A DNA stretch of 64,000 nt. It comes from Roseibaca calidilacus (lineage in GTDB: Bacteria > Pseudomonadota > Alphaproteobacteria > Rhodobacterales > Rhodobacteraceae). Shown piece after piece: positions 26,987 through 37,394 of the stretch (position 1 is the stretch's first letter; each line of letters starts with the position of its first letter). The position numbers and the translations under genes were made by a program. The stretch is taken from contig NZ_FBYC01000004.1 in assembly GCF_001517585.1 (NCBI RefSeq), positions 2,189,501-2,253,500 of the forward strand, read 5' to 3'. A model generated the notes under the pieces. The model had not been told where the DNA came from, did no database searches, and worked only from the letters and a program-made list of their open reading frames with translations.

Positions 26987-27574
26987 TCAGCCCGAGCACA
27001 CCGGAAGCGACCGGGTAAAGGTCGCGATTTCGCGGCGCTTAGAAGCATCGCGCAACGGAGGCCAATCTGCCGCAACGCCGCCCCAATTGCCGGGGCTACC
27101 CGCGACCAGCTGATCGCGTTCGACCGCCTGCGCGGCAATCCGCGATGCACAGCGCAGGTTGGTGGGCCCATCATACAAGCCCTTGGGATGCGACAGGTCA
27201 CACCCATAAAACCGCGCCGAGGTTGGCCAGATCTGTAACAAACCGCGATAGCGCCCGCCCGCACCAGCCGCCTCTGGCCGCCAAGTGCTTTCATAAAAGG
27301 CCAGACCGGAAAACAACCCGATCCAGAACGCCTTGCGTGCACTGGCATCAGCCTTGGCATAGCCGGGGCAGAAGGTGTCTATATCGGCAGGAACCGTATC
27401 GATCAGCGCGCGCCCCTCTTGGCCAAGTGCCTTGTATTGTGCCGCCGTCCACAGCGCGCCCTCTGGCCGGTGGTCCCAGCGCGCAACGATGTCCGGCGCA
27501 GTTTGCGTGGTGGCGGTGGTGCATCCTGCCATCATGGCAAAGGCCACCAGGGCGGGCAGAAACGGAAAGCGCAT
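26987..27574 (-). CDS. Lytic transglycosylase-like lipoprotein
   Basis: This 195-residue protein has a lipoprotein signal peptide (FLPALVAFAMMAGC, lipobox Cys near residue 18). Its SLT-type domain has the catalytic Glu in GLAFYESTWRPEA and GLLQIWPTS, the family's G-L-x-Q-I motif. It should cut peptidoglycan glycan strands from the inner face of the outer membrane. Start choice is uncertain; ATGs at 27595 and 27601 add residues MSLWTSI or MAMSLWTSI. A long open frame continues upstream but is antisense to gatB and was not used. Confidence 0.85.
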   Translation of the reverse strand: MRFPFLPALVAFAMMAGCTTATTQTAPDIVARWDHRPEGALWTAAQYKALGQEGRALIDTVPADIDTFCPGYAKADASARKAFWIGLFSGLAFYESTWRPEAAGAGGRYRGLLQIWPTSARFYGCDLSHPKGLYDGPTNLRCASRIAAQAVERDQLVAGSPGNWGGVAADWPPLRDASKRREIATFTRSLPVCSG

Positions 27575-27763
27575 GATCGAGGTCCAAAGCGACATGGCCA
27601 TGAAGCGGCCAGCCCGGCCTATGCGCCCGACATCGCCACTGCCGCAACCCTTGACTGCAACACTTGGCGGTGATCCACCGGCCCTGCGCGGAAAACCGCT
27701 TTCCCATTGCCCTTCACTTGCACTAAAAGCGATGAATACAAGAAAAAACCGAAAGAGCCGCCG

Positions 27764-29278
27764 ATGCTTGACCTGACCTATGAATCCCCCAAGCCAAAGA
27801 TCATTTCTGGCGCGACCGGCGACTGGGAACTTGTGATCGGTATGGAGATTCACGCCCAGGTCGCCAGCCAGGCCAAACTGTTCTCTGGCGCGTCGACCCG
27901 CTTCGGGGCGGAACCCAACAGCAACGTCGCCTTTGTCGATGCCGCGATGCCGGGCATGTTGCCGGTTATCAACGAATATTGCATCGAACAGGCCGTGCGC
28001 ACCGGTTTGGGGCTGAAAGCGCAGATCAACCTGTGGTCGGCCTTTGACCGCAAGAATTACTTTTACCCCGACTTGCCGCAGGGCTACCAGATTTCGCAGC
28101 TCTATCACCCACTTGTGGGCGAGGGCGAAGTGCTGGTCGAGATGGGCGCGGGCATTGCGCGTCTGGTGCGGATCGAGCGTATCCATGTCGAGCAAGATGC
28201 CGGCAAATCCATCCATGATATGGACCCGAACATGTCGTTCGTGGACCTGAACCGCACCGGTGTGGCGCTGATGGAAATCGTCAGCCGCCCCGATATTCGC
28301 GGGCCGGAAGAAGCCGCCGCCTATGTCGGCAAATTGCGCCAGATCCTGCGCTATCTTGGCACATGCGACGGCAATATGCAGAACGGCAACCTGCGCGCCG
28401 ATGTGAACGTCTCGGTCTGCCGCCCCGGCCAGTATGAAAAATACCAGCAAACGCAGGATTTCAGCCATCTGGGCACGCGCTGCGAGATCAAGAACATGAA
28501 CTCTATGCGGTTCATTCAGGCTGCGATTGAATACGAGGCCCGTCGCCAGATTGCCATTCTGGAAGATGGCGGCAAGGTCGATCAGGAAACACGGCTATAT
28601 GACCCGGATCGCGGCGAAACCCGGTCCATGCGTTCTAAAGAAGAGGCGCATGATTACCGCTACTTCCCCTGCCCCGACCTGCTACCGCTGGAAATTGAAC
28701 AGGCTTGGGTAGACGACATCGCCGCCAGCCTGCCCGAATTGCCCGATGCCAAGAAAGCCCGCTTCATGGCCGATTTCGGGCTGACGGATTACGACGCGTC
28801 GGTGCTGACCGCCGATCTGGCCGATGCCGCCTATTTCGAAGCCGTGGTTGCAGAAGCTGGCGACGGCAAACTGGCGGCCAATTGGGTCATCAACGAACTG
28901 TTCGGACGCCTGAAAAAAGACGCACGCGAGATTGGCGATAGCCCTGTCTCCGCCGGGCAATTGGCCGGGGTTATCAAGCTTATCAAATCGGGCGACATTT
29001 CTGGCAAGATCGCCAAGGATCTGTTCGAGATTGTCTATACCGAAGGCGGCGACCCAGCAGAGATCGTAGAGTCGCGCGGCATGAAGCAGGTGACCGACAC
29101 CAGCGCAATCGAAAAGGCGGTGGATGATGTGATCGCGGCCAACCCTGCGCAGGTGGAAAAAGCCAAGCAGAACCCCAAGCTGGCGGGCTGGTTCGTTGGG
29201 CAGGTCATGAAGGCCACCGGCGGCAAGGCCAACCCGGCGGTTGTCAACCAGATCGTCGCGACGAAGTTGGAAGAGTGA
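27764..29278 (+). CDS. gatB: Aspartyl/glutamyl-tRNA(Asn/Gln) amidotransferase subunit B
   Basis: This 504-residue GatB is the tRNA-binding subunit of the GatCAB complex, which converts Glu-tRNA(Gln) to Gln-tRNA(Gln). Visible stretches are [49 protein letters not shown], the Mg/Zn site region [16 protein letters not shown] and the C-terminal YqeY-like tail. Length is normal. gatA and gatC are not in this window. The start is the ATG at 27764, although an extra 19 codons are open upstream. Confidence 0.97.
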   Translation: MLDLTYESPKPKIISGATGDWELVIGMEIHAQVASQAKLFSGASTRFGAEPNSNVAFVDAAMPGMLPVINEYCIEQAVRTGLGLKAQINLWSAFDRKNYFYPDLPQGYQISQLYHPLVGEGEVLVEMGAGIARLVRIERIHVEQDAGKSIHDMDPNMSFVDLNRTGVALMEIVSRPDIRGPEEAAAYVGKLRQILRYLGTCDGNMQNGNLRADVNVSVCRPGQYEKYQQTQDFSHLGTRCEIKNMNSMRFIQAAIEYEARRQIAILEDGGKVDQETRLYDPDRGETRSMRSKEEAHDYRYFPCPDLLPLEIEQAWVDDIAASLPELPDAKKARFMADFGLTDYDASVLTADLADAAYFEAVVAEAGDGKLAANWVINELFGRLKKDAREIGDSPVSAGQLAGVIKLIKSGDISGKIAKDLFEIVYTEGGDPAEIVESRGMKQVTDTSAIEKAVDDVIAANPAQVEKAKQNPKLAGWFVGQVMKATGGKANPAVVNQIVATKLEE

Positions 29279-29331
29279 GACCGCAGACCCGCAATTCAGG
29301 ACCGTAAGCAAACAGGCGAAAGACCAGACAC

Positions 29332-29805
29332 ATGCGCAAACTGATTGCTATGATGATTGCCACACTGATGATGGCGGCAAGCCCAGCGCTGTCAGATCAA
29401 TCGCGCGTTATCGCGGGAATCGGCGCGCAAGAGAGTGTCGGAAGTGCTGAATTCTCTTTGCGGTATATCGCGCCCGAACCAATGCTCTGGCGGTTGCATC
29501 CGGCTTTCGGTATTTCTTTAGCCGGGAACGGATCTGGCTGGGCGGGCATCGGCTCTGGGCTTACCTTCGGGCAGAACGAAGGGATATTCCTGCGCATTAC
29601 CAACATGGTCGGTGCTTACCGGCGTGGCAGTGGGCGCGACCTTGGTGGTGCATTGCAATTCCGCAACGCGCTGGATATCGGGTATCGCTGGCGCAATGGC
29701 ATAGAAGCCGGTCTGGGCGCGGATCACCGGTCCAATGCGGGCCTGAGCAACCCCAATCCGGGCCTGAACACAGTTTATCTTTTCACTTCGATGCCGTTGA
29801 ACTAG
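29332..29805 (+). CDS. PagL-like outer-membrane lipid A deacylase family protein
   Basis: This 157-residue protein has a signal peptide (MMIATLMMAASPALS, cut near residue 21) and a beta-barrel composition. The C-terminal DHRSNAGLSNPNPGLN matches the His-x-Ser-Asn catalytic region of PagL-type acyloxyacyl/lipid A 3-O-deacylases. A Glu seven residues before the His (GIEAGLGADH) may complete the triad, though spacing differs from the Pseudomonas enzyme as I remember it. It should trim or remodel lipid A in the outer membrane. Activity is inferred from family only. Confidence 0.8.
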   Translation: MRKLIAMMIATLMMAASPALSDQSRVIAGIGAQESVGSAEFSLRYIAPEPMLWRLHPAFGISLAGNGSGWAGIGSGLTFGQNEGIFLRITNMVGAYRRGSGRDLGGALQFRNALDIGYRWRNGIEAGLGADHRSNAGLSNPNPGLNTVYLFTSMPLN

Positions 29806-29859
29806 GTCAGCCCTTTACACAGACTGCCGACCGAGCGTCAAAGCCCCAAGGACCCCAGC

Positions 29860-30279
29860 ATGGAAAGCTACGAGTATCTTGTTGTCCCCGCCCCGCGCAA
29901 AGGCGCAAAGGCGAAAGGGCTGAAATCCCCTGCGGATCGCTATGCGCATCAGATGACCTTGTTGCTGAACGATCTGGCCGCCGAAGGTTGGGAATACTGG
30001 CGCGCGGACAGTCTGGCCAGCGAGGAACGCAAAGGATTGATGGGCACAACCAACGTCAGCCACGAATTGCTGATCTTCCGCCGCCTATCCGCCGCGGCGC
30101 TGGCCACCCAGATGCCGACCCAAGGCTACGCGACAGAACAGACCGAGCCTGCGCGCAACAGCCCCCTTGCCGCGCCCGACACGGCAGCGGCACACCGCGC
30201 CGAACCCAGTCTGGGGCGCCCTGACACGGCCTATCCCGAAAATAACGGTCCGCGCCTAACAGCATACCGGCAGGATTGA
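29860..30279 (+). CDS. DUF4177 domain protein
   Basis: This 139-residue protein starts with a DUF4177 domain: MESYEYLVVPAP, then LNDLAAEGWEYWRADSL, ending HELLIFRR. This roughly 60-residue fold usually reads YKVV...LNELG.EGWELV. The last about 50 residues are a disordered, Ala/Pro/Thr-rich tail unlike the domain. No function is established for the family. The pagL-like gene precedes it by 54 bases on the same strand. Confidence 0.8.
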   Translation: MESYEYLVVPAPRKGAKAKGLKSPADRYAHQMTLLLNDLAAEGWEYWRADSLASEERKGLMGTTNVSHELLIFRRLSAAALATQMPTQGYATEQTEPARNSPLAAPDTAAAHRAEPSLGRPDTAYPENNGPRLTAYRQD

Positions 30280-30368
30280 CGGCACCTAACCGCCCCAATC
30301 TTCAGCCGGTGTAAATGCGCCGATCGCGCTCAGCGCGGCCGAAATCAGCGCGCCAAAAGCCCCTTGGC

Positions 30369-31451
30369 CTAGCGCGACAACCCAGCCGGCAGCGAGGGCT
30401 GGTCCAACGCGGCAAACCCGTAATGCCGCAGCCAGCGCAGGTCGGATTCGAAAAACGCGCGCAGATCCGGAATGCCGTATTTCAACATGGCAATCCGGTC
30501 GATCCCCATGCCAAAGGCAAACCCCTGCCATTCATCCGGGTCAATCCCGCCTGCGCGCAGCACATTCGGATGCACCATCCCAGAGCCGAGAATCTCCAAC
30601 CAGTCATTCCCTTCGCCCAGCTTCAACTGGCCATTGTCCCAGCTACAGCGAATGTCCACCTCTGCCGAAGGCTCGGTGAACGGGAAATGCGACGCCCGGA
30701 AGCGCAGTTCAACCTCGTCCAGTTCGAAAAAGGCGCGGCAGAATTCTTCCAAGACCCATTTTAGCTGCGCCATATTGATGTCGCGGTCAATCGCCAGCCC
30801 CTCGACCTGATGGAACATGGGGGTATGCGTCTGGTCCATATCCATCCGGTACACGCGGCCCGGCGCGATCACCCGGATGGGCGCGCCTTGGCCCTGCATC
30901 GCGCGGATCTGTACGGGGCTGGTATGCGTGCGCAACACATGCGGTGGGCGGGCGTCGTCCTCGGCGCGGTGCATGAAGAACGTGTCATGCTCTTGCCGCG
31001 CGGGGTGTTCGGGCGCGATGTTCAGCGCATCGAAATTGAACCAGTCGCTTTCCACCTGCGGCCCTTCGGCAACGGCAAAGCCCATATCCGCGAATATCGC
31101 GGTCAGTTCTTCCATGACCTGACTGATCGGGTGGATCGTGCCCATCGGGCGCGGGCGGCCCGGCAGCGTGACATCCAGCCATTCCGTTTTCAGCCTTGCA
31201 TCAAGCGCGGCATCGTCCAAGGCCGCCTTGCGAGCCTTGAGCGCGGCGTCGATCTCGGACTTTAACCCGTTCAAGACCGGGCCTGCGACCTGCCGTTCTT
31301 CGGCGCTCATTTGGCCAAGTTCGCGCATTTTCAACGCGACCTCACCCTTTTTGCCAAGCGCGGCCAAGCGCACGGCCTCTAGCGCCCCGGCATCTGCGGC
31401 GGCGCCGATCTGCTCTAGATACTTGGCGCGAAGGTCTGAAAGTCCGTCCAT
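30369..31451 (-). CDS. pheS: Phenylalanine--tRNA ligase alpha subunit
   Basis: This 360-residue catalytic subunit has an N-terminal coiled coil (about 1-90), motif 2 ([19 protein letters not shown]) and motif 3 ([14 protein letters not shown]). [12 protein letters not shown] and [16 protein letters not shown]-like [17 protein letters not shown] are also typical. It joins with PheT to charge tRNA(Phe); pheT is not in the window. The ATG at 31451 gives the right length. Upstream in-frame codons to 31559 are not conserved. Confidence 0.97.
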   Translation of the reverse strand: MDGLSDLRAKYLEQIGAAADAGALEAVRLAALGKKGEVALKMRELGQMSAEERQVAGPVLNGLKSEIDAALKARKAALDDAALDARLKTEWLDVTLPGRPRPMGTIHPISQVMEELTAIFADMGFAVAEGPQVESDWFNFDALNIAPEHPARQEHDTFFMHRAEDDARPPHVLRTHTSPVQIRAMQGQGAPIRVIAPGRVYRMDMDQTHTPMFHQVEGLAIDRDINMAQLKWVLEEFCRAFFELDEVELRFRASHFPFTEPSAEVDIRCSWDNGQLKLGEGNDWLEILGSGMVHPNVLRAGGIDPDEWQGFAFGMGIDRIAMLKYGIPDLRAFFESDLRWLRHYGFAALDQPSLPAGLSR

Positions 31452-31601
31452 GGTCTGCCCTTGGCTTGGTGGTCTGACCCTGTGGCAATAGGCAAACCCG
31501 TCACAGGATGCAAGCGCAGGACAGATACCGACATGCCGCTGCGGCGTGGATTGGGCCAATCGTGTCAGACCGTCGCCTGCACTGAAAGCAAGGCGGTAGA
31601 T

Positions 31602-33095
31602 TTATCCTGCGCTCAAGTCAGCCGCCGCGATCGTACGGTTGCGCCCGCCTTCCTTTGCGGCATAAAGCGCGGTGTCGGCACGTTTCATCAAATGATCAAG
31701 ATTGTTGCCGTCCTGCGGGTAGGCCGCGACACCACAGGAAATCCGCACATCTTCAAGGCTTGCCCCGTTTGACACCAGTTCAAGCGCCGCAACGCGCGAT
31801 CGAAGTTCCTCGGCCAGGTCAACAGCGCCCGCAACCGGCAGACCGACACATAGCAGCGTGAACTCCTCTCCGCCCAAGCGGCACGGGTAGACGCCGTTCT
31901 GCCCGAGATCTTGCATCAATGCGGCCACCTCTCGCAGCACCAGATCGCCCGCGTCATGGCCAAAGCGGTCGTTGAATTGCTTGAAATGGTCCACATCCAC
32001 AGCGATCAGGGACAAGGGGGCGCCTTCGCGTTCAGCCGTCACCATTTCGCGCGCGGCGCGCTCGGTAAACCAGCGGCGGTTCCATAGCCCGGTCAGCGCA
32101 TCGCGCACCGAGCGTTCGTGCAGTTCATGGCGCAAGCGCACATTCGCCACCGCAAGGCTGATCTGTTCGGCGCAGATTAACGAGATGTCCCAGCGATTGT
32201 TCAACACCTCGGCCCGCATATGGCGCATCAGCCCGCCCTCTTCGAACCCGTCGAAGACGATATGCATCAGCCCGATGGTTTCCCCATGTGCAATGATCGG
32301 CAGGCAGAAATACGGCGTGTCCTTGTGGTGAACATGGTCGCAGGGGAACTGGATCGGCTTCAGGCCAAAAGCATAGGCGCGGCCCCGGCGCAGCGCCCAG
32401 CAGTCATCGGGCAGAATATGGTCGGGGAATTCCGGTATCGTGCCCCAGCTTGCGACAAGCTCCAAGGTGCTGCGCTGCGCGCCGTAAATATACAGCGCCC
32501 CATCCGCTTCGGGGATCAGCGTGTGCATGGCGCGCCGCACCACCATCAGCAATTCGTCGAAGGATTTGGCAGAATAAAGCCATTCGCTGGTCAAGGCCAG
32601 AAGCTGGCGCTCAGATTGGCGAAGCGCCTCTGCGTGGCGCATTTCTTCGTTCTGCTGCTCCAATGCCTTGCGCTCAGAAATGTCGCGCATGGTCGAGATG
32701 AAATGCGTGTGCAGGCCATTTGCATCATAGACCGGGGTCACTTTCAGGTCACCCCAGAAAGGTTTGCCATCGCGGGTATAGTTCAGAACATCCAGCCGCA
32801 CCTCGCGCCGTTGGGCACAGGCAAGGCTGATCATCCGGGCGGCATCCGGGTCGGTTTCCGGCCCTTGCAGCACGCTGCCAGGTTCCTTGCCGCAGATATC
32901 ATCCAGCACATAGCCGGTCTGTGCCGTAAACGCGGCGTTCACCCACAGGGCTTTGCGATCCGGGTCACTTATAATAACCCCATCCGACGAATGGCGCGCA
33001 ACCAGCGCCGCAAAGAAAGCTTCGGACTGGTTATCGGGTTCCGAACAGTCTTTTGCACACATCAGCAAACTCCCACACTCGCGACACATTCGCAT
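31602..33095 (-). CDS. Diguanylate cyclase with PAS and GAF sensor domains
   Basis: This is a 497-residue protein. Residues about 22-150 are a PAS/PAC domain (NAAFTAQTGYVLDDI, LQGPETDPDAARM, DISERKALEQQ). About 165-320 is a GAF-like domain with His/Cys residues (CDHVHHKDTPYFCLP). About 325-490 is GGDEF (DALTGLWNRRWF, VDHFKQFNDRFGHD), with the active-site GGEEF intact. It should make cyclic di-GMP in response to an intracellular signal. There is no EAL domain and no clear inhibitory RxxD five residues before GGEEF. The N-terminal Cys cluster (CRECGSLLMC, CAKDC) is unusual and could bind metal. Confidence 0.92.
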   Translation of the reverse strand: MRMCRECGSLLMCAKDCSEPDNQSEAFFAALVARHSSDGVIISDPDRKALWVNAAFTAQTGYVLDDICGKEPGSVLQGPETDPDAARMISLACAQRREVRLDVLNYTRDGKPFWGDLKVTPVYDANGLHTHFISTMRDISERKALEQQNEEMRHAEALRQSERQLLALTSEWLYSAKSFDELLMVVRRAMHTLIPEADGALYIYGAQRSTLELVASWGTIPEFPDHILPDDCWALRRGRAYAFGLKPIQFPCDHVHHKDTPYFCLPIIAHGETIGLMHIVFDGFEEGGLMRHMRAEVLNNRWDISLICAEQISLAVANVRLRHELHERSVRDALTGLWNRRWFTERAAREMVTAEREGAPLSLIAVDVDHFKQFNDRFGHDAGDLVLREVAALMQDLGQNGVYPCRLGGEEFTLLCVGLPVAGAVDLAEELRSRVAALELVSNGASLEDVRISCGVAAYPQDGNNLDHLMKRADTALYAAKEGGRNRTIAAADLSAG

Positions 33096-33227
33096 TCACA
33101 AGTTAAGACTTCGTGAGCGGCAGTGCATGCGCACAAGCCGTGACATAGCAGGGCCGGGGCGTTACGCTGCGCTATGGCGGCGGGTTTACCCGTTGTTCAC
33201 ACCCAATCCAAAGTATCCGGAGACATG

Positions 33228-34706
33228 ATGCGCGATTCCGTGACCGACCTGACATCGATGCTGATAGACCCGACCCTGCTGCAAACGCGCGCCTATATCG
33301 CCGGGGAATGGGCCGATGCCGATGACGGCGCGACATTCGAGGTGACGAACCCCGCCCGCGGCGATGTAGTTGCACATGTGGCTGACCTGTCGCGCACAGA
33401 GGTTGCACGCGCCATTGATGCGGCAGAAACCGCCCGCCACGCATGGGCTGCGCGCACAGGGAAGGACCGCGCCGCAATTCTGCGCAAGATGCATGACCTG
33501 ATGATGGCCCATGCCGATGATCTGGGGCTGATCCTGACCGCCGAAATGGGCAAACCCCTTGCAGAGGCGCGCGGCGAAATTGCCTATGGTGCAAGTTATT
33601 TCGAGTGGTTCGCCGAAGAGGCCAAGCGCATTTACGGCGAAACCATTCCCGGACACCAACCCGACAAGCGGCTGACCGTGCTGAAACAGCCCATCGGCGT
33701 GGCTGCTGCGATTACCCCATGGAATTTCCCGAATGCCATGATTGCGCGCAAGATCGCACCCGCGCTGGCGGCAGGATGCAGTTTTGTCGGGCGGCCCGCG
33801 TCGGAAACACCGCTTTCGGCCTTGGCCATCGCGGTGATTGCAGAGCGCGCGGGGCTGCCCAAAGGGTTGCTGTCGATCCTGCCCTCGACGCGCGCCTCCG
33901 ACATCGGCAAAGAATTCTGCGAGAACCCGAAAGTGCGCAAGCTCAGCTTTACCGGCTCGACCGAAGTGGGGCGTGTCCTGATGCGGCAGGCCGCCGATCA
34001 GGTCATGAAATGCTCTATGGAACTGGGCGGCAATGCGCCGTTCATCGTTTTCGACGATGCCGATCTGGATGCCGCTGTCGCGGGCGCCATTGCCTGCAAG
34101 TTCCGCAATAACGGGCAAACCTGCGTCTGCGCGAACCGCATCTATGTGCAAGACGGGGTTTACGACATCTTTGCCAAAAAACTGGCCAAGGCTGTCGCAG
34201 CGTTGCGCATTGGCGACGGCTTGAAAGATGAGGTAGAGCTTGGGCCATTGATCCATGACGAAGCCGTCGCCAAGGTGGAAAGCCATGTCGATGACGTGCT
34301 GGCCAAGGGCGGCACCGTGCTGACCGGTGGGGCGCGGCACAATATGGGCAGCAATTTCTACCAGCCGACGGTTCTGGCCGGCGTGACCCAAGACATGCGG
34401 GTCGCAAAGGAAGAAACCTTCGGCCCCGTCGCGCCCTTGTTCCGCTTCAAGACCGAAGAAGAAGCCATCGCCATGGCAAATGACACGATCTTCGGACTGG
34501 CCAGCTATTTCTACAGCCGCGACATTTCCCGCGTAACCCGCGTGCAAGAGGCGCTGGAATACGGCGTCGTCGGCGTGAACACGGGCATATTCTCGACCGA
34601 GGTGGCACCGTTTGGCGGCGTCAAGCAATCCGGTATCGGGCGCGAAGGGTCGCGCCACGGAATAGAGGATTACTTGGAAATGAAATACGTCTGCCTAAGC
34701 ATCTGA
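33228..34706 (+). CDS. gabD: Succinate-semialdehyde dehydrogenase
   Basis: This 492-residue aldehyde dehydrogenase matches E. coli GabD along its length. It has the catalytic Glu in KCSMELGGNAPFIVFDDADLD, the catalytic Cys in NNGQTCVCANRIYVQDGVYD, and the C-terminal EVAPFGGVKQSGIGREGS. It oxidises succinate semialdehyde to succinate in GABA breakdown. The position that is Lys in E. coli GabD (VLKPA) is Arg here (VGRPA). The ATG at 33228 has GGAG five bases upstream and was preferred over the adjacent one at 33225. Confidence 0.93.
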   Translation: MRDSVTDLTSMLIDPTLLQTRAYIAGEWADADDGATFEVTNPARGDVVAHVADLSRTEVARAIDAAETARHAWAARTGKDRAAILRKMHDLMMAHADDLGLILTAEMGKPLAEARGEIAYGASYFEWFAEEAKRIYGETIPGHQPDKRLTVLKQPIGVAAAITPWNFPNAMIARKIAPALAAGCSFVGRPASETPLSALAIAVIAERAGLPKGLLSILPSTRASDIGKEFCENPKVRKLSFTGSTEVGRVLMRQAADQVMKCSMELGGNAPFIVFDDADLDAAVAGAIACKFRNNGQTCVCANRIYVQDGVYDIFAKKLAKAVAALRIGDGLKDEVELGPLIHDEAVAKVESHVDDVLAKGGTVLTGGARHNMGSNFYQPTVLAGVTQDMRVAKEETFGPVAPLFRFKTEEEAIAMANDTIFGLASYFYSRDISRVTRVQEALEYGVVGVNTGIFSTEVAPFGGVKQSGIGREGSRHGIEDYLEMKYVCLSI

Positions 34707-34715
34707 GCGCATAAA

Positions 34716-34740
34716 AAAGCCCCCGCAATGCGGGGGCTTT
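34716..34740. terminator. Bidirectional terminator between gabD and glnA
   Basis: An 11-bp perfect stem (AAAGCCCCCGC / GCGGGGGCTTT) with an AAT loop is flanked by A-rich and T-rich sequence. It serves the convergent gabD and glnA genes. Confidence 0.9.
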
Positions 34741-34757
34741 GTGTTCAGGTCAACCGC

Positions 34758-36164
34758 TTAGCAGCTGTAATACATGCTGTATTCGATCGGGTGTGGCGTG
34801 TGCTCATAGGCATAGACCTCTTCCCATTTCAGGTCGATATAGGCCATGATCTGGTCTTTCGTGAACACGTCGCCTGCCAGCAGGAAGTCATGATCGGCGG
34901 CAAGGCTTTCCAGCGCTTCACGCAAGGACGCGCAAACCGTGGGGATGCCTTCCAACTCTTCGGGCGGCAGGTCGTACAGGTCCTTGTCCGACGCGGGGCC
35001 CGGATCGATCTTGTTCTTGATCCCGTCCAGACCCGCCATCAGCAGGGCGGCAAAGCACAGATAGGGGTTCGACGAAGGGTCAGGGAAGCGGGCTTCGACA
35101 CGCTTTGCTTTCGGGCTTTCCGTCCATGGAATGCGAATGCAGCCAGAGCGGTTGCGGGCGGAATACGCACGCAGAACCGGGGCTTCGAAACCCGGGATCA
35201 GGCGCTTGTAGCTGTTGGTAGACGGGTTGGTGAAGGCGTTCAGCGTTTTCGCATGCTTCAGGATGCCGCCGATGAACCACAGCGCCTCTTGGCTGAGGTC
35301 CGCGTATTTGTCGCCAGCGAACAAGGGCTTGCCGTCTTTCCAGATCGACATGTTCACATGCATACCGGTGCCGTTGTCGCCCTTGACAGGCTTGGGCATA
35401 AAGGTCGCGGTTTTGCCATAGGCATCGGCCACGTTCTTGATGACATACTTGTATTTCATCAGTTCGTCGGCTTGCTTGGTCAGCGACCCAAAGATCAGCC
35501 CAAGTTCATGCTGCGCCGACGCCACCTCTGTGTGGTGCTTGTCGACCTTCATCCCCATTTCTTTCATGGTGGTCAGCATTTCCGAGCGCATGTCTTGGTT
35601 GGCATCGGTCGGGTTCATGGCAAAGTAATGCCCCTTCACGCCCGGACGATGGCCGCTATTGCCATGCTCGTAATCGGTGTCAGAGTTCCAGGCGGCTTCC
35701 TCGGCATCCACCTCGTAGCCAACCTTGTTGATCTTGTCGCTGAACTTGACGCTGTCGAAGACGAAGAATTCGGCTTCCGGCCCGAAATAGGACACGTCGC
35801 CAATGCCCGACGCTTTCAGATAGGCTTCGGCTTTTTCGGCGGTGCCGCGCGGGTCACGCTCATAGGGTTCATTCGTGTCCGGCTCTACGATCGAGGCGTG
35901 AATAGCCAGCGTCTTTTCGGCATAGAACGGGTCGATATAGACGCTCTCGGTGTCCAGAACCAGTTTCATGTCAGAGGCTTCGATGCCCTTCCAACCAGGA
36001 ACCGACGACCCGTCGAACATGAAGCCTTCTTCAAGGAAGTCTTCATCAACAATGTCGTTGATGATGGTGACATGCAGCATGCGACCGCGCGGGTCGACAA
36101 AGCGGATGTCAAGATAGGCGACATCTTCCTCTTGCATCAATTTGAGAACGTCAGCAGCACTCAT
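34758..36164 (-). CDS. glnA: Glutamine synthetase type I
   Basis: This 468-residue GlnA makes glutamine from glutamate and ammonia, forming a dodecamer. Visible motifs are FMFDGSSVPGWKGIEASD, the ATP-binding KPVKGDNGTGMHVNMSIWKDGK, NRSGCIRIPW and the adenylylation loop DKDLYDLPPEE, which contains the regulatory Tyr. Immediately upstream on the same strand is glnB, the usual Rhodobacter glnB-glnA operon. Control by NtrC and by GlnE adenylylation is expected from the family. Confidence 0.98.
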   Translation of the reverse strand: MSAADVLKLMQEEDVAYLDIRFVDPRGRMLHVTIINDIVDEDFLEEGFMFDGSSVPGWKGIEASDMKLVLDTESVYIDPFYAEKTLAIHASIVEPDTNEPYERDPRGTAEKAEAYLKASGIGDVSYFGPEAEFFVFDSVKFSDKINKVGYEVDAEEAAWNSDTDYEHGNSGHRPGVKGHYFAMNPTDANQDMRSEMLTTMKEMGMKVDKHHTEVASAQHELGLIFGSLTKQADELMKYKYVIKNVADAYGKTATFMPKPVKGDNGTGMHVNMSIWKDGKPLFAGDKYADLSQEALWFIGGILKHAKTLNAFTNPSTNSYKRLIPGFEAPVLRAYSARNRSGCIRIPWTESPKAKRVEARFPDPSSNPYLCFAALLMAGLDGIKNKIDPGPASDKDLYDLPPEELEGIPTVCASLREALESLAADHDFLLAGDVFTKDQIMAYIDLKWEEVYAYEHTPHPIEYSMYYSC

Positions 36165-36221
36165 GTGTTTTCCCTTTGCTCTTGAACCGTTGTTTGGGAG
36201 TGTTCCGTGATGGCGTCGCGC

Positions 36222-36734
<513 letters not shown>

Positions 36735-36749
36735 TCACGGTGTCCAAAA

Positions 36750-37394
36750 GTGACTGAAATTCTGACACCTGCCCAAATGCGCGCCACTGAACAGGCCGCG
36801 ATTGATTCTGGCGCCGTCACCGGGCTGGCCCTAATGGAGCAGGCGGGCGCGGCCACGCGGGACTCAATCCTGTCATATTGGCCCGGCCTTGCGCGTGATC
36901 GCGCCCATGCGCGGGTGCTGTGCGGACCCGGCAACAATGGCGGCGATGGCTATGTGATTGCACGCCTGTTGATGGATCGTGGCTGGAAGGTGCAGGTTGT
37001 TGCCTTCGGCGCGCCAGACCATCTGCCGCCCGATGCCCGGCGCAACTTCGACCGCTACGAAGGCGCGCTGCTTGATGGGGCGACAGCGCCCCGTCCGTTC
37101 GAAGGCGATCTGTCGGTTGACGCCGTTTTTGGAACCGGGCTGTCACGCCCGATCAGCGATCCCACGATCTGTGGCTGGCTGGTCGAACATGACCGGTTCA
37201 CAACCCGTGTCGGGGCCAGTGTGGCGGTTGACATCCCGTCAGGGCTGGACGCCAATAGCGGAAAGGTGCTGGACGGCTCTGCCTGCGCACGCTCTGCATT
37301 GACCGTGACCTTTCACCGCGCGAAACCGGGGCACTATCTGGCCCAAGGGCCAGATTATTGCGGCGCGCTGCATGTGGCGGGGATCGGGTTATGA
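36750..37394 (+). CDS. NAD(P)H-hydrate epimerase (separate YjeF N-terminal domain)
   Basis: This 214-residue protein, starting with GTG, covers the epimerase half of the NAD(P)HX repair enzyme: LTPAQMRATEQAAI, CGPGNNGGDGYVIARLL, DAVFGTGLSRP and VDIPSGLDANSG. It interconverts R and S forms of hydrated NAD(P)H. In most bacteria this domain is fused to the dehydratase. Here it ends in a TGA that overlaps the ATG of the dehydratase gene (ATGA). The split may be real or caused by a single-base frameshift. Confidence 0.9.
   Translation: MTEILTPAQMRATEQAAIDSGAVTGLALMEQAGAATRDSILSYWPGLARDRAHARVLCGPGNNGGDGYVIARLLMDRGWKVQVVAFGAPDHLPPDARRNFDRYEGALLDGATAPRPFEGDLSVDAVFGTGLSRPISDPTICGWLVEHDRFTTRVGASVAVDIPSGLDANSGKVLDGSACARSALTVTFHRAKPGHYLAQGPDYCGALHVAGIGL

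Noticed and set aside
26987-28468. 493-residue version of the transglycosylase
   Set aside because: The extra 300 residues are antisense to gatB. The lipoprotein signal shows the real start near 27574.
32700-33050. LOV photoreceptor domain in the GGDEF protein
   Set aside because: LQGPETDP looks LOV-like, but the photoactive Cys motif (NCRFLQ) is replaced by GKEPGSVLQ, so it is a normal PAS domain.
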